In this document: positions 48,761-57,932 of the stretch, piece by piece
How the letters are laid out: each line of letters opens with the position of its first letter
How positions within the stretch are numbered: the stretch's first letter is position 1
Source: Methylobacterium gossipiicola
GTDB taxonomy: Bacteria > Pseudomonadota > Alphaproteobacteria > Rhizobiales > Beijerinckiaceae
Length of the DNA stretch: 64,000 bases
Direction of reading: 5' to 3'
Assembly: GCF_900113485.1 (NCBI RefSeq)
Contig: NZ_FOPM01000011.1
Coordinates: 1 to 64,000 of the forward strand
The notes under the pieces: model-generated
The model's input: the letters and a program-made list of their open reading frames with translations, nothing else
The model's database searches: none
What the model was told of the DNA's origin: nothing
Program-made: the position numbers and the translations under genes

Positions 48761-49357
48761 ATGGCGATCATGCTGACGCGACGCCGGTTGCTGAGTGGCG
48801 GCGTCGCGGGGCTGGCGTGCAGCTCCCTTGCCGGCCGGGCTCGGGCCCAGGCCGTCCTCGGTGACGACGGCCTCTATCATCAGCCCTGGTTCCTCGAGAG
48901 CTTCCTGGACCTCGCCGACGACCTGCGCGCGGCCGGCGCGCACGGCCGGCGCCTCGCAATCCTGTGGGAGCTGCGCGGCTGCCCGTTCTGCAAGCGGCTG
49001 CACCAAGTGAATTTCGCCGACGCCGCCGTCAGCCGGTACATCCGAAAAAACTTCGATATCCTCCAGCTCAACATCATCGGAGCCCGCGAGGTCACGGATT
49101 TCGATGGCGAGCGCCTGCCCGAGAAAAGGTTCGCCGCAAAGTACGGCGTCTACTCGACCCCGATGGTGCAGTTCTTCGGAGAGACGGCAGAGACCCTCGC
49201 CGGCAAGCCTCCGGCGCAGCGGGAGGTCCTGCGCATGAAGGGCTATGTACCGCCCGAGGAGTTCCGGCGCACCTTCGCGTTCGTGGCCGAGCGCGCCTAC
49301 GGAAGCACCGATCTCGAAACCTACCTCGCCCGTCCGGCACCCGGAGGCGGCGAATAG
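48761..49357 (+). CDS. soxW: SoxW-like thioredoxin
   Basis: The 198-residue protein has a twin-arginine-like signal (TRRRLLSGGVAGLACSS), a thioredoxin fold with CPFC (LRGCPFCKRLHQVNF, near 75-78) and a cis-Pro region YGVYSTPMVQFF. SoxW is the periplasmic thioredoxin of sox clusters, reduced by SoxV (here probably the CcdA protein at 57203) and acting on SoxY. It is the first gene of the sox operon, with a separate regulatory region before soxX. Confidence 0.85.
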   Translation: MAIMLTRRRLLSGGVAGLACSSLAGRARAQAVLGDDGLYHQPWFLESFLDLADDLRAAGAHGRRLAILWELRGCPFCKRLHQVNFADAAVSRYIRKNFDILQLNIIGAREVTDFDGERLPEKRFAAKYGVYSTPMVQFFGETAETLAGKPPAQREVLRMKGYVPPEEFRRTFAFVAERAYGSTDLETYLARPAPGGGE

Positions 49358-49395
49358 TTTTATCGCCGGCAGGTCGCGACGTAGAAGTTTTTTTC

Positions 49396-49440
49396 TTGAC
49401 TCGGACGATGCCCCGGTCAAATTTGCAATAATTCGCATAT
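49396..49440 (+). promoter_or_regulatory. soxX promoter with probable SoxR operator
   Basis: TTGACT at 49396-49401 could be a -35 element. The near-palindrome TGCAATAATTCGCA (49424-49437) lies where the -10 region would be. It carries the TGCGAAT element (reverse strand) also seen at 48661. Confidence 0.5.
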
Positions 49441-49526
49441 GTCGATGGGTTGAGGCCCGCCGATACAGCGAGCGGTCGGGACCGACCGCGCAAGCCGCTC
49501 CAGACGGCACATCGAGGAAACGCCAG

Positions 49527-50003
49527 ATGCGCAGGCAGATCCATGCCTTGGCGGTCGCGGGAGCTTGCGCTCTGGCGACGACCGCCGGAGCGGAGACGGG
49601 TTCGGGCGGCCTCGCGCCGTTCCGGATCGTCGCCGCCGACGGGACGGACGCCATTCCCGATTCCCTCACCGACAAGGCCGGTGATGCCGCCGCCGGCGCC
49701 AAGGTCGTGGTGAACCGCCGTCAGGGCAATTGTCTCGGCTGCCATCAGGTCTCGTCGCTCAAGACGGAATCGTTCCACGGAGAGGTCGGCCCCTCCCTCG
49801 ACGGCGTCGCCGGCCGCTGGAGCGCGGCGCATCTGCGGATGATCGTGGTCAATCCAAAGCACGTCTTCGGCGAGGCGACGGTGATGCCGGCCTTCTACCG
49901 GATCGACGGATTGAGCCGTGTCCGCACCGAGTTCCAGGGCAAGCCGATCCTCACCGCCCAGCAGGTCGAGGACGTGGTCGCCTACCTCACCACCCTCAAG
50001 TGA
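49527..50003 (+). CDS. soxX: SoxX, c-type cytochrome subunit of SoxAX
   Basis: The 158-residue protein has a signal peptide (ATTAGAETG), one heme site CLGCH (69-73) and the distal methionine segment ATVMPAFYRI, then a C-terminal ILTAQQVEDVVAYLTTLK typical of SoxX. With SoxA it joins thiosulfate to the SoxY cysteine. First gene of the core soxXYZABCD run. Confidence 0.95.
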   Translation: MRRQIHALAVAGACALATTAGAETGSGGLAPFRIVAADGTDAIPDSLTDKAGDAAAGAKVVVNRRQGNCLGCHQVSSLKTESFHGEVGPSLDGVAGRWSAAHLRMIVVNPKHVFGEATVMPAFYRIDGLSRVRTEFQGKPILTAQQVEDVVAYLTTLK

Positions 50004-50036
50004 TCCAACCCTGACCTGACCCGGGAGCCGCTTCCG

Positions 50037-50495
50037 ATGAGAGACGCAATGAACCGCCGCCAAGCCCTGGCCCTGGGCACCGGCGCCGTCGTGGCCGCGA
50101 CGCTGTCCCTGCGCGCCGGACCGGCGTGCGCGGCCAGGAACAACAGCGAGGAAGCCATCAAGGCGTTCACCCGCGGCAAGGAGCCGGTCAGGGGGAAGGT
50201 CAAGCTCGAACTCCCCGAGATCGCCGAGAACGGCAACACCGTGCCGATGACGGTGAGCGTCGATGTGCCGATGACGGAGGAGAGCTTCGTCGAGGAGGTG
50301 ATGATCGTCGCCGAAGGCAATCCGAATCCCGGCGTCATCAGCTTTCATTTCACGCCGTCGAGCGTCGCCGAAGCCAACACGCGCATCCGCCTCGCTGAGA
50401 CCCAGAACGTCGTCGCGATCGCCCGCATGAACGACGGCTCGGTCTTCAGCGACGTCCGCCAAGTGAAGGTCACCATCGGCGGCTGCGGCGGCTGA
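50037..50495 (+). CDS. soxY: SoxY, sulfur carrier subunit
   Basis: The 152-residue protein has a Tat-like signal (NRRQALALGTGAVVAA) and ends in VTIGGCGG, the mobile GGCGG arm whose cysteine carries the substrate sulfur. It forms a heterodimer with SoxZ in the periplasm. A second ATG four codons in (50049) could be the start. Confidence 0.96.
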   Translation: MRDAMNRRQALALGTGAVVAATLSLRAGPACAARNNSEEAIKAFTRGKEPVRGKVKLELPEIAENGNTVPMTVSVDVPMTEESFVEEVMIVAEGNPNPGVISFHFTPSSVAEANTRIRLAETQNVVAIARMNDGSVFSDVRQVKVTIGGCGG

Positions 50496-50537
50496 CGTCT
50501 GGACGAACAAGAGACAGCACGAGACCCGGAGGACGAC

Positions 50538-50867
50538 ATGGCCGACGTGAAACCGCGGATCAAACTGGACAAGAAGGACATCGCCAAGGGCGGCGTCATC
50601 GAGGTGAAGACGCTCGTCTCGCACACGATGGAATCTGGTCAGCGCAAGGATAAGGATGGCAAGACCATCCCGCGCAAGATCCTGAACACCTTCAGCTGCG
50701 ATTTGAATGGAAAGACGATCTTCAGCGCCAATATGGAGGGTGCCGTATCGGCCAACCCTTACTTTCAATTCAAGATCAAGCCCGCCGAGTCGGGAACCTT
50801 GACTTTCACTTGGACCGACGACGACGGCTCCAAGATCCAGGCCACGGAGCAGATCAAGGTCTCGTGA
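50538..50867 (+). CDS. soxZ: SoxZ, sulfur carrier partner
   Basis: The 109-residue protein has the SoxZ fold and blocks KPRIKLDKKDIAKGGVIEVKTLVSHTMESG and LTFTWTDDDGS. It has no signal peptide and is exported with SoxY by the Tat route. It is 42 bp after soxY. Confidence 0.96.
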   Translation: MADVKPRIKLDKKDIAKGGVIEVKTLVSHTMESGQRKDKDGKTIPRKILNTFSCDLNGKTIFSANMEGAVSANPYFQFKIKPAESGTLTFTWTDDDGSKIQATEQIKVS

Positions 50868-50925
50868 CGCTTGCCCGGGGCCTCCCGCCCCGCAGCGCCT
50901 GCCAACGCCCGAGTCGGAGCCCCCC

Positions 50926-51768
50926 ATGCCGTCCGTTCCCCTTCGCGTGGCCCTGGCCGCCGCCGTGATCCTGGCTTCCGCCGTGGCGCCGCAGGCGCAG
51001 GACGGAGCGGAGCGGCCGGCTTGGCAGGGACACGGCATCAAGCCGCAGAGCCCCGATTCTCCGTTCGATCAGGTCGTCTCGGGCCTGTATTTCCGCTCGA
51101 AGGAGACGCAGGCCATGCAGGCCGACGACTTCAACAATCCGGGCTTCCTCGCCGTGGAGCAGGGCGAGGAACTCTGGTCGAAGGTCGACGGGGCGGCGGG
51201 CAAGTCCTGCGCGAGCTGCCACAACGAGGCGGCGACCTCCATGAAGGGTGTCGCGGCCGCCTATCCGAAGTGGAACGAGAAGCTCAGTAAGCCGGTCAAT
51301 CTCGAACAGCGAATCGACCTCTGCCGCAAGGGGGCGATGAAGGCCGAACCCTACGCCTTCGGTTCGCCCGAACTCACCGCCATGACGACTTACCTTCGCA
51401 ACCAGTCCCGGGGGATGCCGGTCGCCGTGAAGGTGGACGGGCCGATGACGCCCTGGTTCGAACGCGGCAAGGCGCTCTACTACCAGCGCAACGGCCAACT
51501 CGACCTCGCTTGCGCGAATTGCCACGAGAAGAACCATGGCAAGTATCTCCGGGCCGACTTCCTCAGCCAGGGGCAGAGCAACGGATTCCCCGTCTACCGC
51601 CTGCGCGACCAGCGGCTGGTGCCGCTCCACGAGCGCATGGAGGGCTGCATGCAGGATGTCCGGGCCACGCCGTTCAAGCCGCTCTCCGACGAGTTCCTCG
51701 CCCTGGAGACCTACGTCGCGTGGCGCGGCCTCGGCCTTCCGGTCGAGACGCCCGCCGTGCGCAATTGA
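50926..51768 (+). CDS. soxA: SoxA, diheme cytochrome subunit of SoxAX
   Basis: The 280-residue protein has a signal peptide, two heme motifs (CASCH at 95-99, CANCH near 195-199) and the active-site Cys-ligand region RMEGCMQDVRATPF near 241. It keeps both hemes, unlike monoheme SoxA types. It catalyses the oxidative attachment of thiosulfate to SoxYZ. Confidence 0.96.
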   Translation: MPSVPLRVALAAAVILASAVAPQAQDGAERPAWQGHGIKPQSPDSPFDQVVSGLYFRSKETQAMQADDFNNPGFLAVEQGEELWSKVDGAAGKSCASCHNEAATSMKGVAAAYPKWNEKLSKPVNLEQRIDLCRKGAMKAEPYAFGSPELTAMTTYLRNQSRGMPVAVKVDGPMTPWFERGKALYYQRNGQLDLACANCHEKNHGKYLRADFLSQGQSNGFPVYRLRDQRLVPLHERMEGCMQDVRATPFKPLSDEFLALETYVAWRGLGLPVETPAVRN

Positions 51769-51783
51769 GGGCCTGATCCCACC

Positions 51784-53463
51784 ATGACCTCACGCCGCGA
51801 CTTCCTCCAGATCGCCGCCGCCACCGCGGCCCTGGTGCCGACGGGCTGGACCCGCGCCTTCGCCCAGCAGCGCCTGACCCAGGACGACCTGCTGGCCTTC
51901 GAGCCGATGGGCAACGTCACCCTGGTCCATCTCACCGACATCCACGCGCAGTTGCGGCCGGTGCTGTTCCGCGAGCCTTCGACCAATCTCGGGGTGGGCG
52001 AGGCGCGCGGTCAGGTCCCCCACGTCACCGGACGCGCCTACCTCGACCTCTACGGCATCCCCGGCGGCTCGCCGCTGGCCTATGCGCTGACGCCGGAGGA
52101 CTACGTCGCCTTGGCCCGCAGCTACGGCCGGATGGGTGGCCTCGACCGCATCGCCACGGCGCTCGACGCGATCCGCGCCGAGCGCGGCGACAAGGTGCTG
52201 TTCCTCGATGGCGGCGACACTTGGCAGAACAGCTACACCTCAATGGTGAGCAAAGGCCAGGACATGGTCGACTGCATGGCGCTGCTGAAGCCCGACGCCA
52301 TGACCGGCCACTGGGAGTTCACCCTCGGCACCGAGCGGGTGAAGGAGATCGTGGACGGGCTCGGCTGCCCGTTCCTCGGCCAGAACGTCCGCGACGCCGA
52401 GTGGAACGAGCCGGCTTTCGAATCCACGAAGATGTTCGAGCGCGGCGGCGCGAAGGTCGCGGTAATCGGGCAAGCCTTCCCCTATACGCCCATCGCCAAT
52501 CCGCGTTGGATGATTCCGAATTGGTCCTTCGGCATTCGTGAGGAGGATGTCCAGGCGAGCGTCGACAAGGCCCGGAAAGAGGGCGCCGACCTTGTCGTGC
52601 TGCTCTCCCACAACGGCTTCGACGTCGACCGCAAACTCGCCTCGCGGGTGAAGGGAATCGACATCGTCCTCACCGGCCACACGCACGATGCGCTGCCGCA
52701 GGCGGTGAAGGTCGGCAACACCCTCCTCATCGCTTCGGGCAGCCACGGCAAGTTCCTCACCCGTGTCGACCTCGACGTGCGGGACGGCGCCGTGAAGGGC
52801 TACCGCTCGAAGCTCATCCCGATCTTCTCCGACGTGATCGCCCCGCAGGCGGCGATGGCGGCCAAGATCCAGGCGATCCGGGCGCCCCACGAAGTCATGC
52901 TGGGGGAGGAACTCGGCCGGACCGAGGCCCTGCTCTACCGGCGCGGCAACTTCAACGGCACCCTCGACGACATGATCTGCGACGCGCTGCTCGCCGAGCG
53001 GGAGGCCGAGATCGCGCTCTCGCCGGGCTTCCGCTGGGGCACGACCCTGCTACCCGGTCAGCCGATCACCCGCGAGGACATCTACAACGCCACCGCCATC
53101 ACCTACCCGGCGGCCTACCGCACGACCATGACCGGCGCCCGGCTCAAGGAGGTGCTGGAGGACGTGGCCGACAACCTCTTCAACGAGGACCCGTATTATC
53201 AGCAGGGCGGCGACATGGTGCGGGTCGGCGGCGTCTCCTACGCCATCGACATCGCCCGCCCGGCCGGACAACGCATCTCCGACCTGACGCTCCTGCGCAC
53301 CGGCAAGCCGATCGAGGCGGGGGCGTCCTACACCGTGGCCGGTTGGGCCAGCGTCAACGAGGGCACCGAGGGGCCGCCGATCTGGGACGTCGTGGCCGCG
53401 TATGTCCGGCGGAAGGGCACGGTGAGCCCGACGCCGGCGCAAGTCACCGTCCGCGGCGCATAA
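51784..53463 (+). CDS. soxB: SoxB, thiosulfohydrolase (sulfate-releasing)
   Basis: The 559-residue protein has a Tat signal (TSRRDFLQIAA) and the 5'-nucleotidase-like metallophosphoesterase motifs: LTDIHAQLRPV near 56, LDGGDTWQNS near 142, GHWEFTLG near 177 (SoxB-specific change from GNHE) and TGHTHDALP near 299. It binds two manganese ions and hydrolyses sulfate from SoxYZ-S-thiosulfonate. It is 15 bp after soxA. Confidence 0.97.
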   Translation: MTSRRDFLQIAAATAALVPTGWTRAFAQQRLTQDDLLAFEPMGNVTLVHLTDIHAQLRPVLFREPSTNLGVGEARGQVPHVTGRAYLDLYGIPGGSPLAYALTPEDYVALARSYGRMGGLDRIATALDAIRAERGDKVLFLDGGDTWQNSYTSMVSKGQDMVDCMALLKPDAMTGHWEFTLGTERVKEIVDGLGCPFLGQNVRDAEWNEPAFESTKMFERGGAKVAVIGQAFPYTPIANPRWMIPNWSFGIREEDVQASVDKARKEGADLVVLLSHNGFDVDRKLASRVKGIDIVLTGHTHDALPQAVKVGNTLLIASGSHGKFLTRVDLDVRDGAVKGYRSKLIPIFSDVIAPQAAMAAKIQAIRAPHEVMLGEELGRTEALLYRRGNFNGTLDDMICDALLAEREAEIALSPGFRWGTTLLPGQPITREDIYNATAITYPAAYRTTMTGARLKEVLEDVADNLFNEDPYYQQGGDMVRVGGVSYAIDIARPAGQRISDLTLLRTGKPIEAGASYTVAGWASVNEGTEGPPIWDVVAAYVRRKGTVSPTPAQVTVRGA

Positions 53464-53516
53464 CCGCGCCCAAAACATTCACGCATCAGAATACATGAAA
53501 CAGTTCGGAGAGACCC

Positions 53517-54812
53517 ATGTCTAAACCGAAGCAACGCCCCGATGCGTCGCGGCCGACCTCCCGGAGATCGTTTCTGCGCAGCGGTCTGGCGCTCGGCGGC
53601 GCTGTCGGAGCCGGCGCCTTCGCCGGCCGGGCCGCCGCCGAGACGTCGGACGCCAAGAACCTGCCGCCGAACGTGCCGGAGTGGTCGCAATCCCTCGGCG
53701 ACGGCGTCGTCAGCCGGCCCTACGGCCGCCCCTCGAAGTTCGAGGCGGACGTGGTTCGCCGCGACGTCGAGTGGTTGACCGCCTCGCGCCAGAGTTCGGT
53801 CAGCTTCACGCCGCTGCACCGGCTGGAGGGCATCATCACGCCGAACGGCCTCGGCTTCGAGCGTCATCACGGCGGCATCGCCGAGATCGACCCGGCCGCG
53901 CATCGGCTGATGATCCACGGCCTCGTCGAGAAGCCGCTGATGCTGACGCTGGAGGACGTGAAGCGCTTCCCCCGCGTCAACCGCATCGCCTTCCTCGAAT
54001 GCGCAGCCAATTCCGGCATGGAGTGGAAGGGTGCCCAGCTCAACGGCTGCCAGTTCACCCACGGCATGATCCACTGCGTGATGTACACCGGCGTGCCGCT
54101 CAAGCGCCTGCTGGAAGAGGCGGGACTCAAGACCAACGCCAAGTGGCTGCTGCCGGAGGGGGCCGACGCGTCGGCCATGACCCGCTCGGTGCCGATCGAG
54201 AAGGCGCTTGACGACGCCATCGTCGCTTACGCCATGAACGGCGAGGCGCTCTATCCCGAGCACGGCTATCCCTTGCGCCTCGTCCTGCCGGGCTGGCAGG
54301 GCAACATGTGGGTGAAGTGGTTGCGCCGGATCGAGGTCGGCGACGAGCCCTGGCACACCCGCGAGGAGACCTCGAAATACACCGCCCTCCTGCCGGACGG
54401 GCAGGCCCGGCGCTTCACCTGGGCCATGGACGCGAAGTCCGTCATCACCGATCCGAGCCCGCAGGCGCCGTTGCACCGCAAGGGCTTCACGGTGCTCTCG
54501 GGCCTCGCCTGGTCAGGCCGCGGCGCGATCCGAAGCGTGGACGTCTCGCTCGACGGCGGGCGCAACTGGCGCGCCGCCCGCCTCGACGGGCCCGTGCTTG
54601 ATAAGGTGCTGACGCGCTTCTACTACGAGTTCGACTGGAACGGAGACCCGCTGCTGCTGCAGTCCCGCGCCGTCGACGAGACCGGCTACGTCCAGCCCAC
54701 CAAGGCGGCGTTGCGCCAGCACCGCGGCCTCAACTCGATCTACCACAACAACGGTATCCAGACCTGGCACGTGCTGCCCAACGGGGAGATCGAGAATGTC
54801 GAGGTCGCCTAA
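53517..54812 (+). CDS. soxC: SoxC, molybdenum subunit of sulfane dehydrogenase
   Basis: The 431-residue protein has a Tat signal (SRRSFLRSGLALGG) and a sulfite-oxidase-type molybdopterin domain with the Mo-binding cysteine in AFLECAANSGMEW near 162, then the C-terminal Mo-co dimerisation domain (ISVSLDGG-like VDVSLDGGRNWRAA). With SoxD it oxidises the SoxY-bound sulfane, so thiosulfate can go fully to sulfate without stored sulfur. The stop overlaps the soxD start region. Confidence 0.96.
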   Translation: MSKPKQRPDASRPTSRRSFLRSGLALGGAVGAGAFAGRAAAETSDAKNLPPNVPEWSQSLGDGVVSRPYGRPSKFEADVVRRDVEWLTASRQSSVSFTPLHRLEGIITPNGLGFERHHGGIAEIDPAAHRLMIHGLVEKPLMLTLEDVKRFPRVNRIAFLECAANSGMEWKGAQLNGCQFTHGMIHCVMYTGVPLKRLLEEAGLKTNAKWLLPEGADASAMTRSVPIEKALDDAIVAYAMNGEALYPEHGYPLRLVLPGWQGNMWVKWLRRIEVGDEPWHTREETSKYTALLPDGQARRFTWAMDAKSVITDPSPQAPLHRKGFTVLSGLAWSGRGAIRSVDVSLDGGRNWRAARLDGPVLDKVLTRFYYEFDWNGDPLLLQSRAVDETGYVQPTKAALRQHRGLNSIYHNNGIQTWHVLPNGEIENVEVA

Positions 54813-55473
54813 CCGCACCCTCATCGCCCTCGCCGGCCTGTTCCTCGCGGTCGCCCCGGCTGCGGCGGAGCGGCTGAACATCGGGCGCGCCGCGACGCCC
54901 GACGAGATCAGGGGCTGGGACATCGACGTGCGCCCCGACGGCCAGGGCCTGCCCGTCGGCAAGGGCACGGCGGCGCTCGGCGAGACGATCTTCCAGGAGC
55001 GTTGCGCCAGTTGCCACGGCGAGTTCGGCGAGGGCGCCGGCCGCTGGCCCGAACTCGCGGGCGGCGCCGGCACGATCAAGTCGGACAGCCCGGTCAAGAC
55101 CGTCGGCTCGTACTGGCCCTACGTCTCGACCGTGTTCGACTTCATCCATCGGGCGATGCCGTTCGGTGCGGCGCAGACGCTGACGCCCGACGAAACCTAT
55201 TCGGTCACCGCCTACCTTCTCTATCTCAACGACATCCTGAAGGATCAGAACTTCGAGGTGAACGAGAAGAACCTCGCCACCATCCGCCTGCCGAACGAGA
55301 AGAACTTCTTCATGGACGACCGCGAGACCGCGGAGAAGGAATTCTGGAACGCCAAGCCCTGCATGAAGGACTGCCTGCCGAAGGAGGCGGCCATCACCAG
55401 TCGCGCCCGCGCTCTCGACGTGACCCCCGAGAAGGCATCCGAGGCGGCCAAGCCGTCGGCGCCGGTCCAGTAG
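54796..55473 (+). CDS. soxD: SoxD, c-type cytochrome subunit of sulfane dehydrogenase (short form)
   Basis: The 225-residue protein has a signal peptide (VAPAAAERLN), one heme motif CASCHGEFGEG (near 69-73) and conserved SYWPYVSTVFDFIHRAMPF with the axial Met. Paracoccus SoxD is diheme and about 385 residues; this is the shorter monoheme version. A C-terminal pair of cysteines (KPCMKDCLP) is present. It starts 17 bp before the soxC stop. Confidence 0.94.
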   Translation: MSRSPNRTLIALAGLFLAVAPAAAERLNIGRAATPDEIRGWDIDVRPDGQGLPVGKGTAALGETIFQERCASCHGEFGEGAGRWPELAGGAGTIKSDSPVKTVGSYWPYVSTVFDFIHRAMPFGAAQTLTPDETYSVTAYLLYLNDILKDQNFEVNEKNLATIRLPNEKNFFMDDRETAEKEFWNAKPCMKDCLPKEAAITSRARALDVTPEKASEAAKPSAPVQ

Positions 55474-55499
55474 GCTGCGGCAATCCGGGAGGTCCGACG

Positions 55500-56477
55500 A
55501 TGCCCGAGGTTCAGAACGCGGTGAGGCCCGGATCGCATGCTTCGACGTGCGACAGGCGGGCGGTCGTCGCCGGCATGACGGCGCTGCTGGCAACCGCTTG
55601 GCCGACTGGGCGGACAGCCGCCGCTCCGGCGGAAGCCGTCGAGGCCGGCAAGGACACTAGCAAGGGCACGGTGGAGACGGTCAGCGATGGCACGCTGTCG
55701 TCGTCCCTCGGCTTCATGCTTCCCGCGGCCCCGCGCGCCGAGGTCGATGCGCTGTTCGAGACCGCGGGAGAATCCGTCGAAGCCAGCCCGATCCCGACGA
55801 ACGTGTCCGTCGTGCGCGTCGGAGACGAGGTCATCCTGATCGATGCGGGTTCCGGCAATTCCTTTCAACCGACGGCGGGCAAACTTGGGGACACGCTGGA
55901 GGCGGCCGGTGTCGCGCGCGAGGCGGTCACCCGAGTCGTGTTCACGCACGCCCACCCCGACCACCTCTGGGGCGCCATCGACGATTTCGACGACAGCGAG
56001 CGGTTTCCCAATGCCCGCTACGTCGTGCCGGCCGCGGAATGGGACTTCTGGACCCGCGACGACGTCGAGACGACGGTGCCGGACTGGCTGAAAGGTTTGG
56101 CGGTCGGCTCCCGGCGCACGCTCAAGCGCCTGGAAGCCAAGATGGAGCGGCGCAAGCCCGGCGAGACCGTCGCGCCGGGCCTCACCTACGTGGCGACGCC
56201 CGGGCACACGCCGGGGCACGCCTCGGTCCTCGTCGAGGCGGGGCGTGAGCAGATCCTGATCGGTGGCGACGCCCTCAGCCATGCGCTCATCTCCTTCCGC
56301 CGGCCCGGCTGGGCGTTCGGAAGCGACCTCGACCGCGATCTGGCGATTCGCACCCGTCTTGCTCTGCTCGACCGCTTGGCCAACGAGCGGATGACGCTCG
56401 TCGGATTCCACTTGCCAGGCTCGGGTGTCGGCCGCGTCGAGCGATCCGGCGACGCCTTCCGGTTCGTGCCTGCCTGA
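55500..56477 (+). CDS. soxH: SoxH-like metallo-beta-lactamase-fold protein
   Basis: The 325-residue protein has an exported N-terminus and an MBL domain with THAHPDHLWG (near 153-162), ATPGHTPGHAS and IGGDALSH plus a final FHLPGSGVGR. SoxH and related quinoprotein-relay MBL proteins have this organisation. The role in sulfur oxidation is uncertain: SoxH is dispensable for thiosulfate oxidation in model strains. It follows soxD by 26 bp. Confidence 0.82.
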   Translation: MPEVQNAVRPGSHASTCDRRAVVAGMTALLATAWPTGRTAAAPAEAVEAGKDTSKGTVETVSDGTLSSSLGFMLPAAPRAEVDALFETAGESVEASPIPTNVSVVRVGDEVILIDAGSGNSFQPTAGKLGDTLEAAGVAREAVTRVVFTHAHPDHLWGAIDDFDDSERFPNARYVVPAAEWDFWTRDDVETTVPDWLKGLAVGSRRTLKRLEAKMERRKPGETVAPGLTYVATPGHTPGHASVLVEAGREQILIGGDALSHALISFRRPGWAFGSDLDRDLAIRTRLALLDRLANERMTLVGFHLPGSGVGRVERSGDAFRFVPA

Positions 56478-56575
56478 GCCGAGCCTCCGCGGAATGACGC
56501 CGTCAGGTCCGTTCGAGCAAAAGCCCTTACGCAGCGTCGGGGGCCAACGACATCGCAAGAGCGGGAGGATCGAAC

Positions 56576-57034
56576 ATGATGATGTCACGCAGGGGCGTGT
56601 CGGGCATCGCGACGCTGATGGCCACGCTGGTAGCCACGCGGGCCAGGGCCGCCGAGACCGGCGTGAAGACGCACCGGGTCGCGGTGCAGGTGAGCACGAA
56701 CGATGCCGGCGTGTTCGATCTCGCCCTCAACAACGCCGTCAACCTCGCGCGTGAATACGGCGAGGCCGCCGAAGAGGTCGAGATCGAGATCGTCGCCTAC
56801 GGTCCAGGGCTGCACATGGTCCGGGCCGATACCTCACCGGCCAAGGCCCGCATTCACTCCGTAACGGACAGTGTCCCGGGCATCGTCCTCTCGGCCTGCG
56901 GCAACACCATCACTGCCATGGAGCGCGCGGAAGGGCACCGGTTGGAACTGTTGCCCAATGTCGGCGTGGTGCGCGCCGGTGCCGTCCGGCTGGTGACGCT
57001 GCAGGAGGCGGGCTGGAGTTATCTGCGTGTCTGA
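56576..57034 (+). CDS. Secreted DsrE-family protein, copy 2
   Basis: The 152-residue protein has a signal peptide (VATRARAAE), a DsrE-like fold (HRVAVQVSTNDAGVFDLALNNAVNL, EIEIVAYGPGLHMV) and VLSACGNTITAMERAEG with a cysteine at the same place as C110 of the protein at 32746. The two are diverged paralogues in different blocks. It ends the sox operon; the 168 bp to the convergent ccdA gene show no gene. GGGAGG lies upstream of the ATG triplet 56576-56584. Confidence 0.82.
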   Translation: MMMSRRGVSGIATLMATLVATRARAAETGVKTHRVAVQVSTNDAGVFDLALNNAVNLAREYGEAAEEVEIEIVAYGPGLHMVRADTSPAKARIHSVTDSVPGIVLSACGNTITAMERAEGHRLELLPNVGVVRAGAVRLVTLQEAGWSYLRV

Positions 57035-57202
57035 TCGGCGTTCGTGGCAAGGACGATCGAAGCTTCCCTGATTGTCGCATCGCCGTCGCGGGTGCGCAGC
57101 GCGATCCGTTCGAGACCTCCCACGTCCCGGGCCTGGGCACCGCAAGGCATCGGGACGAGGCAGGGAGACAGGATTGGACGAGACGCATCGGTGATCGGGC
57201 CC

Positions 57203-57922
57203 TCAGAGGCGCGTGGTGAGGTCGGTGAGCCAAGAAGGCGAAGCGTTCACAAGCGCGGTTTCGATGGCCTTGTCGTAGCCCGATAGGATCACGGCTCCGC
57301 TCACCACCAGGATCAGGCCCAGCGCGGCCTTCAGACCCTTGCCGGCGCTCATCATGCGGTTGCGCCAGCGCATGAGGACCTCCCGCGACAGGGTGCCGAG
57401 AAGCAGGAGCGGAAGCGCCGCGCCGACGCCGAAAAGGAACATGGTCAAGGCGACGGTGCCGAGATCACGACCCTGGGAAGCCAGGAGCGAGGCGGCGCCC
57501 AGCGTCGGGCCGACGCAGGGGCTCCAGACGGCGCCGAGCAGGAGGCCGACGCCAAACTGGCCGAGGAGGCCGGCGGTCGAGAAGCCGCCGAACCGGGTCT
57601 CGGTGCAGTCGCTAACCGGTCCGGCGGCCACCGCCAGCCGCGTCTGGACCGCCGGTACCATCAGGACGAGGCCGACCAGAACCAGCAGGATCGCGGCGAC
57701 GGTGCGGAAGACGTCGGTGTCGAGCCCGATGGCGAAGCCGACCGTGGCGACGAACAGGCCGATCACGACGAAGGACAGCGCGAGACCGGCGGCCAGCGCC
57801 GCGGGGCCCAGGCGGTGCTCGGAAGCGGCCGCGCCGAGCACCAAGGGCAGGAGCGGCAGCACGCACGGCGACAGGACGGAAAGGATGCCGGCGAGGAAGG
57901 CGAGGCCGAGGGTGGCGACCAT
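57203..57922 (-). CDS. soxV: CcdA/SoxV-type thiol-electron transporter
   Basis: The 239-residue membrane protein has six spans and the two redox cysteines in VLSPCVLPLLPLVLG (near 19) and VWSPCVGPTLGAAS (near 130), the CcdA/SoxV pattern. It carries electrons from cytoplasmic thioredoxin across the membrane. No other SoxV is seen near soxW, so it may serve SoxW, SoxS and the thioredoxin encoded directly upstream. Confidence 0.88.
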   Translation of the reverse strand: MVATLGLAFLAGILSVLSPCVLPLLPLVLGAAASEHRLGPAALAAGLALSFVVIGLFVATVGFAIGLDTDVFRTVAAILLVLVGLVLMVPAVQTRLAVAAGPVSDCTETRFGGFSTAGLLGQFGVGLLLGAVWSPCVGPTLGAASLLASQGRDLGTVALTMFLFGVGAALPLLLLGTLSREVLMRWRNRMMSAGKGLKAALGLILVVSGAVILSGYDKAIETALVNASPSWLTDLTTRL

Positions 57923-57932
57923 GGGTTTCGCC

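Noticed and set aside
57035..57202. Possible short gene fragment between the DsrE and ccdA genes
   Set aside because: A minus-strand frame reads ERIALRTRDGDATIREASIVLA, which looks protein-like, but it has no start, is short and matches nothing I recognise.
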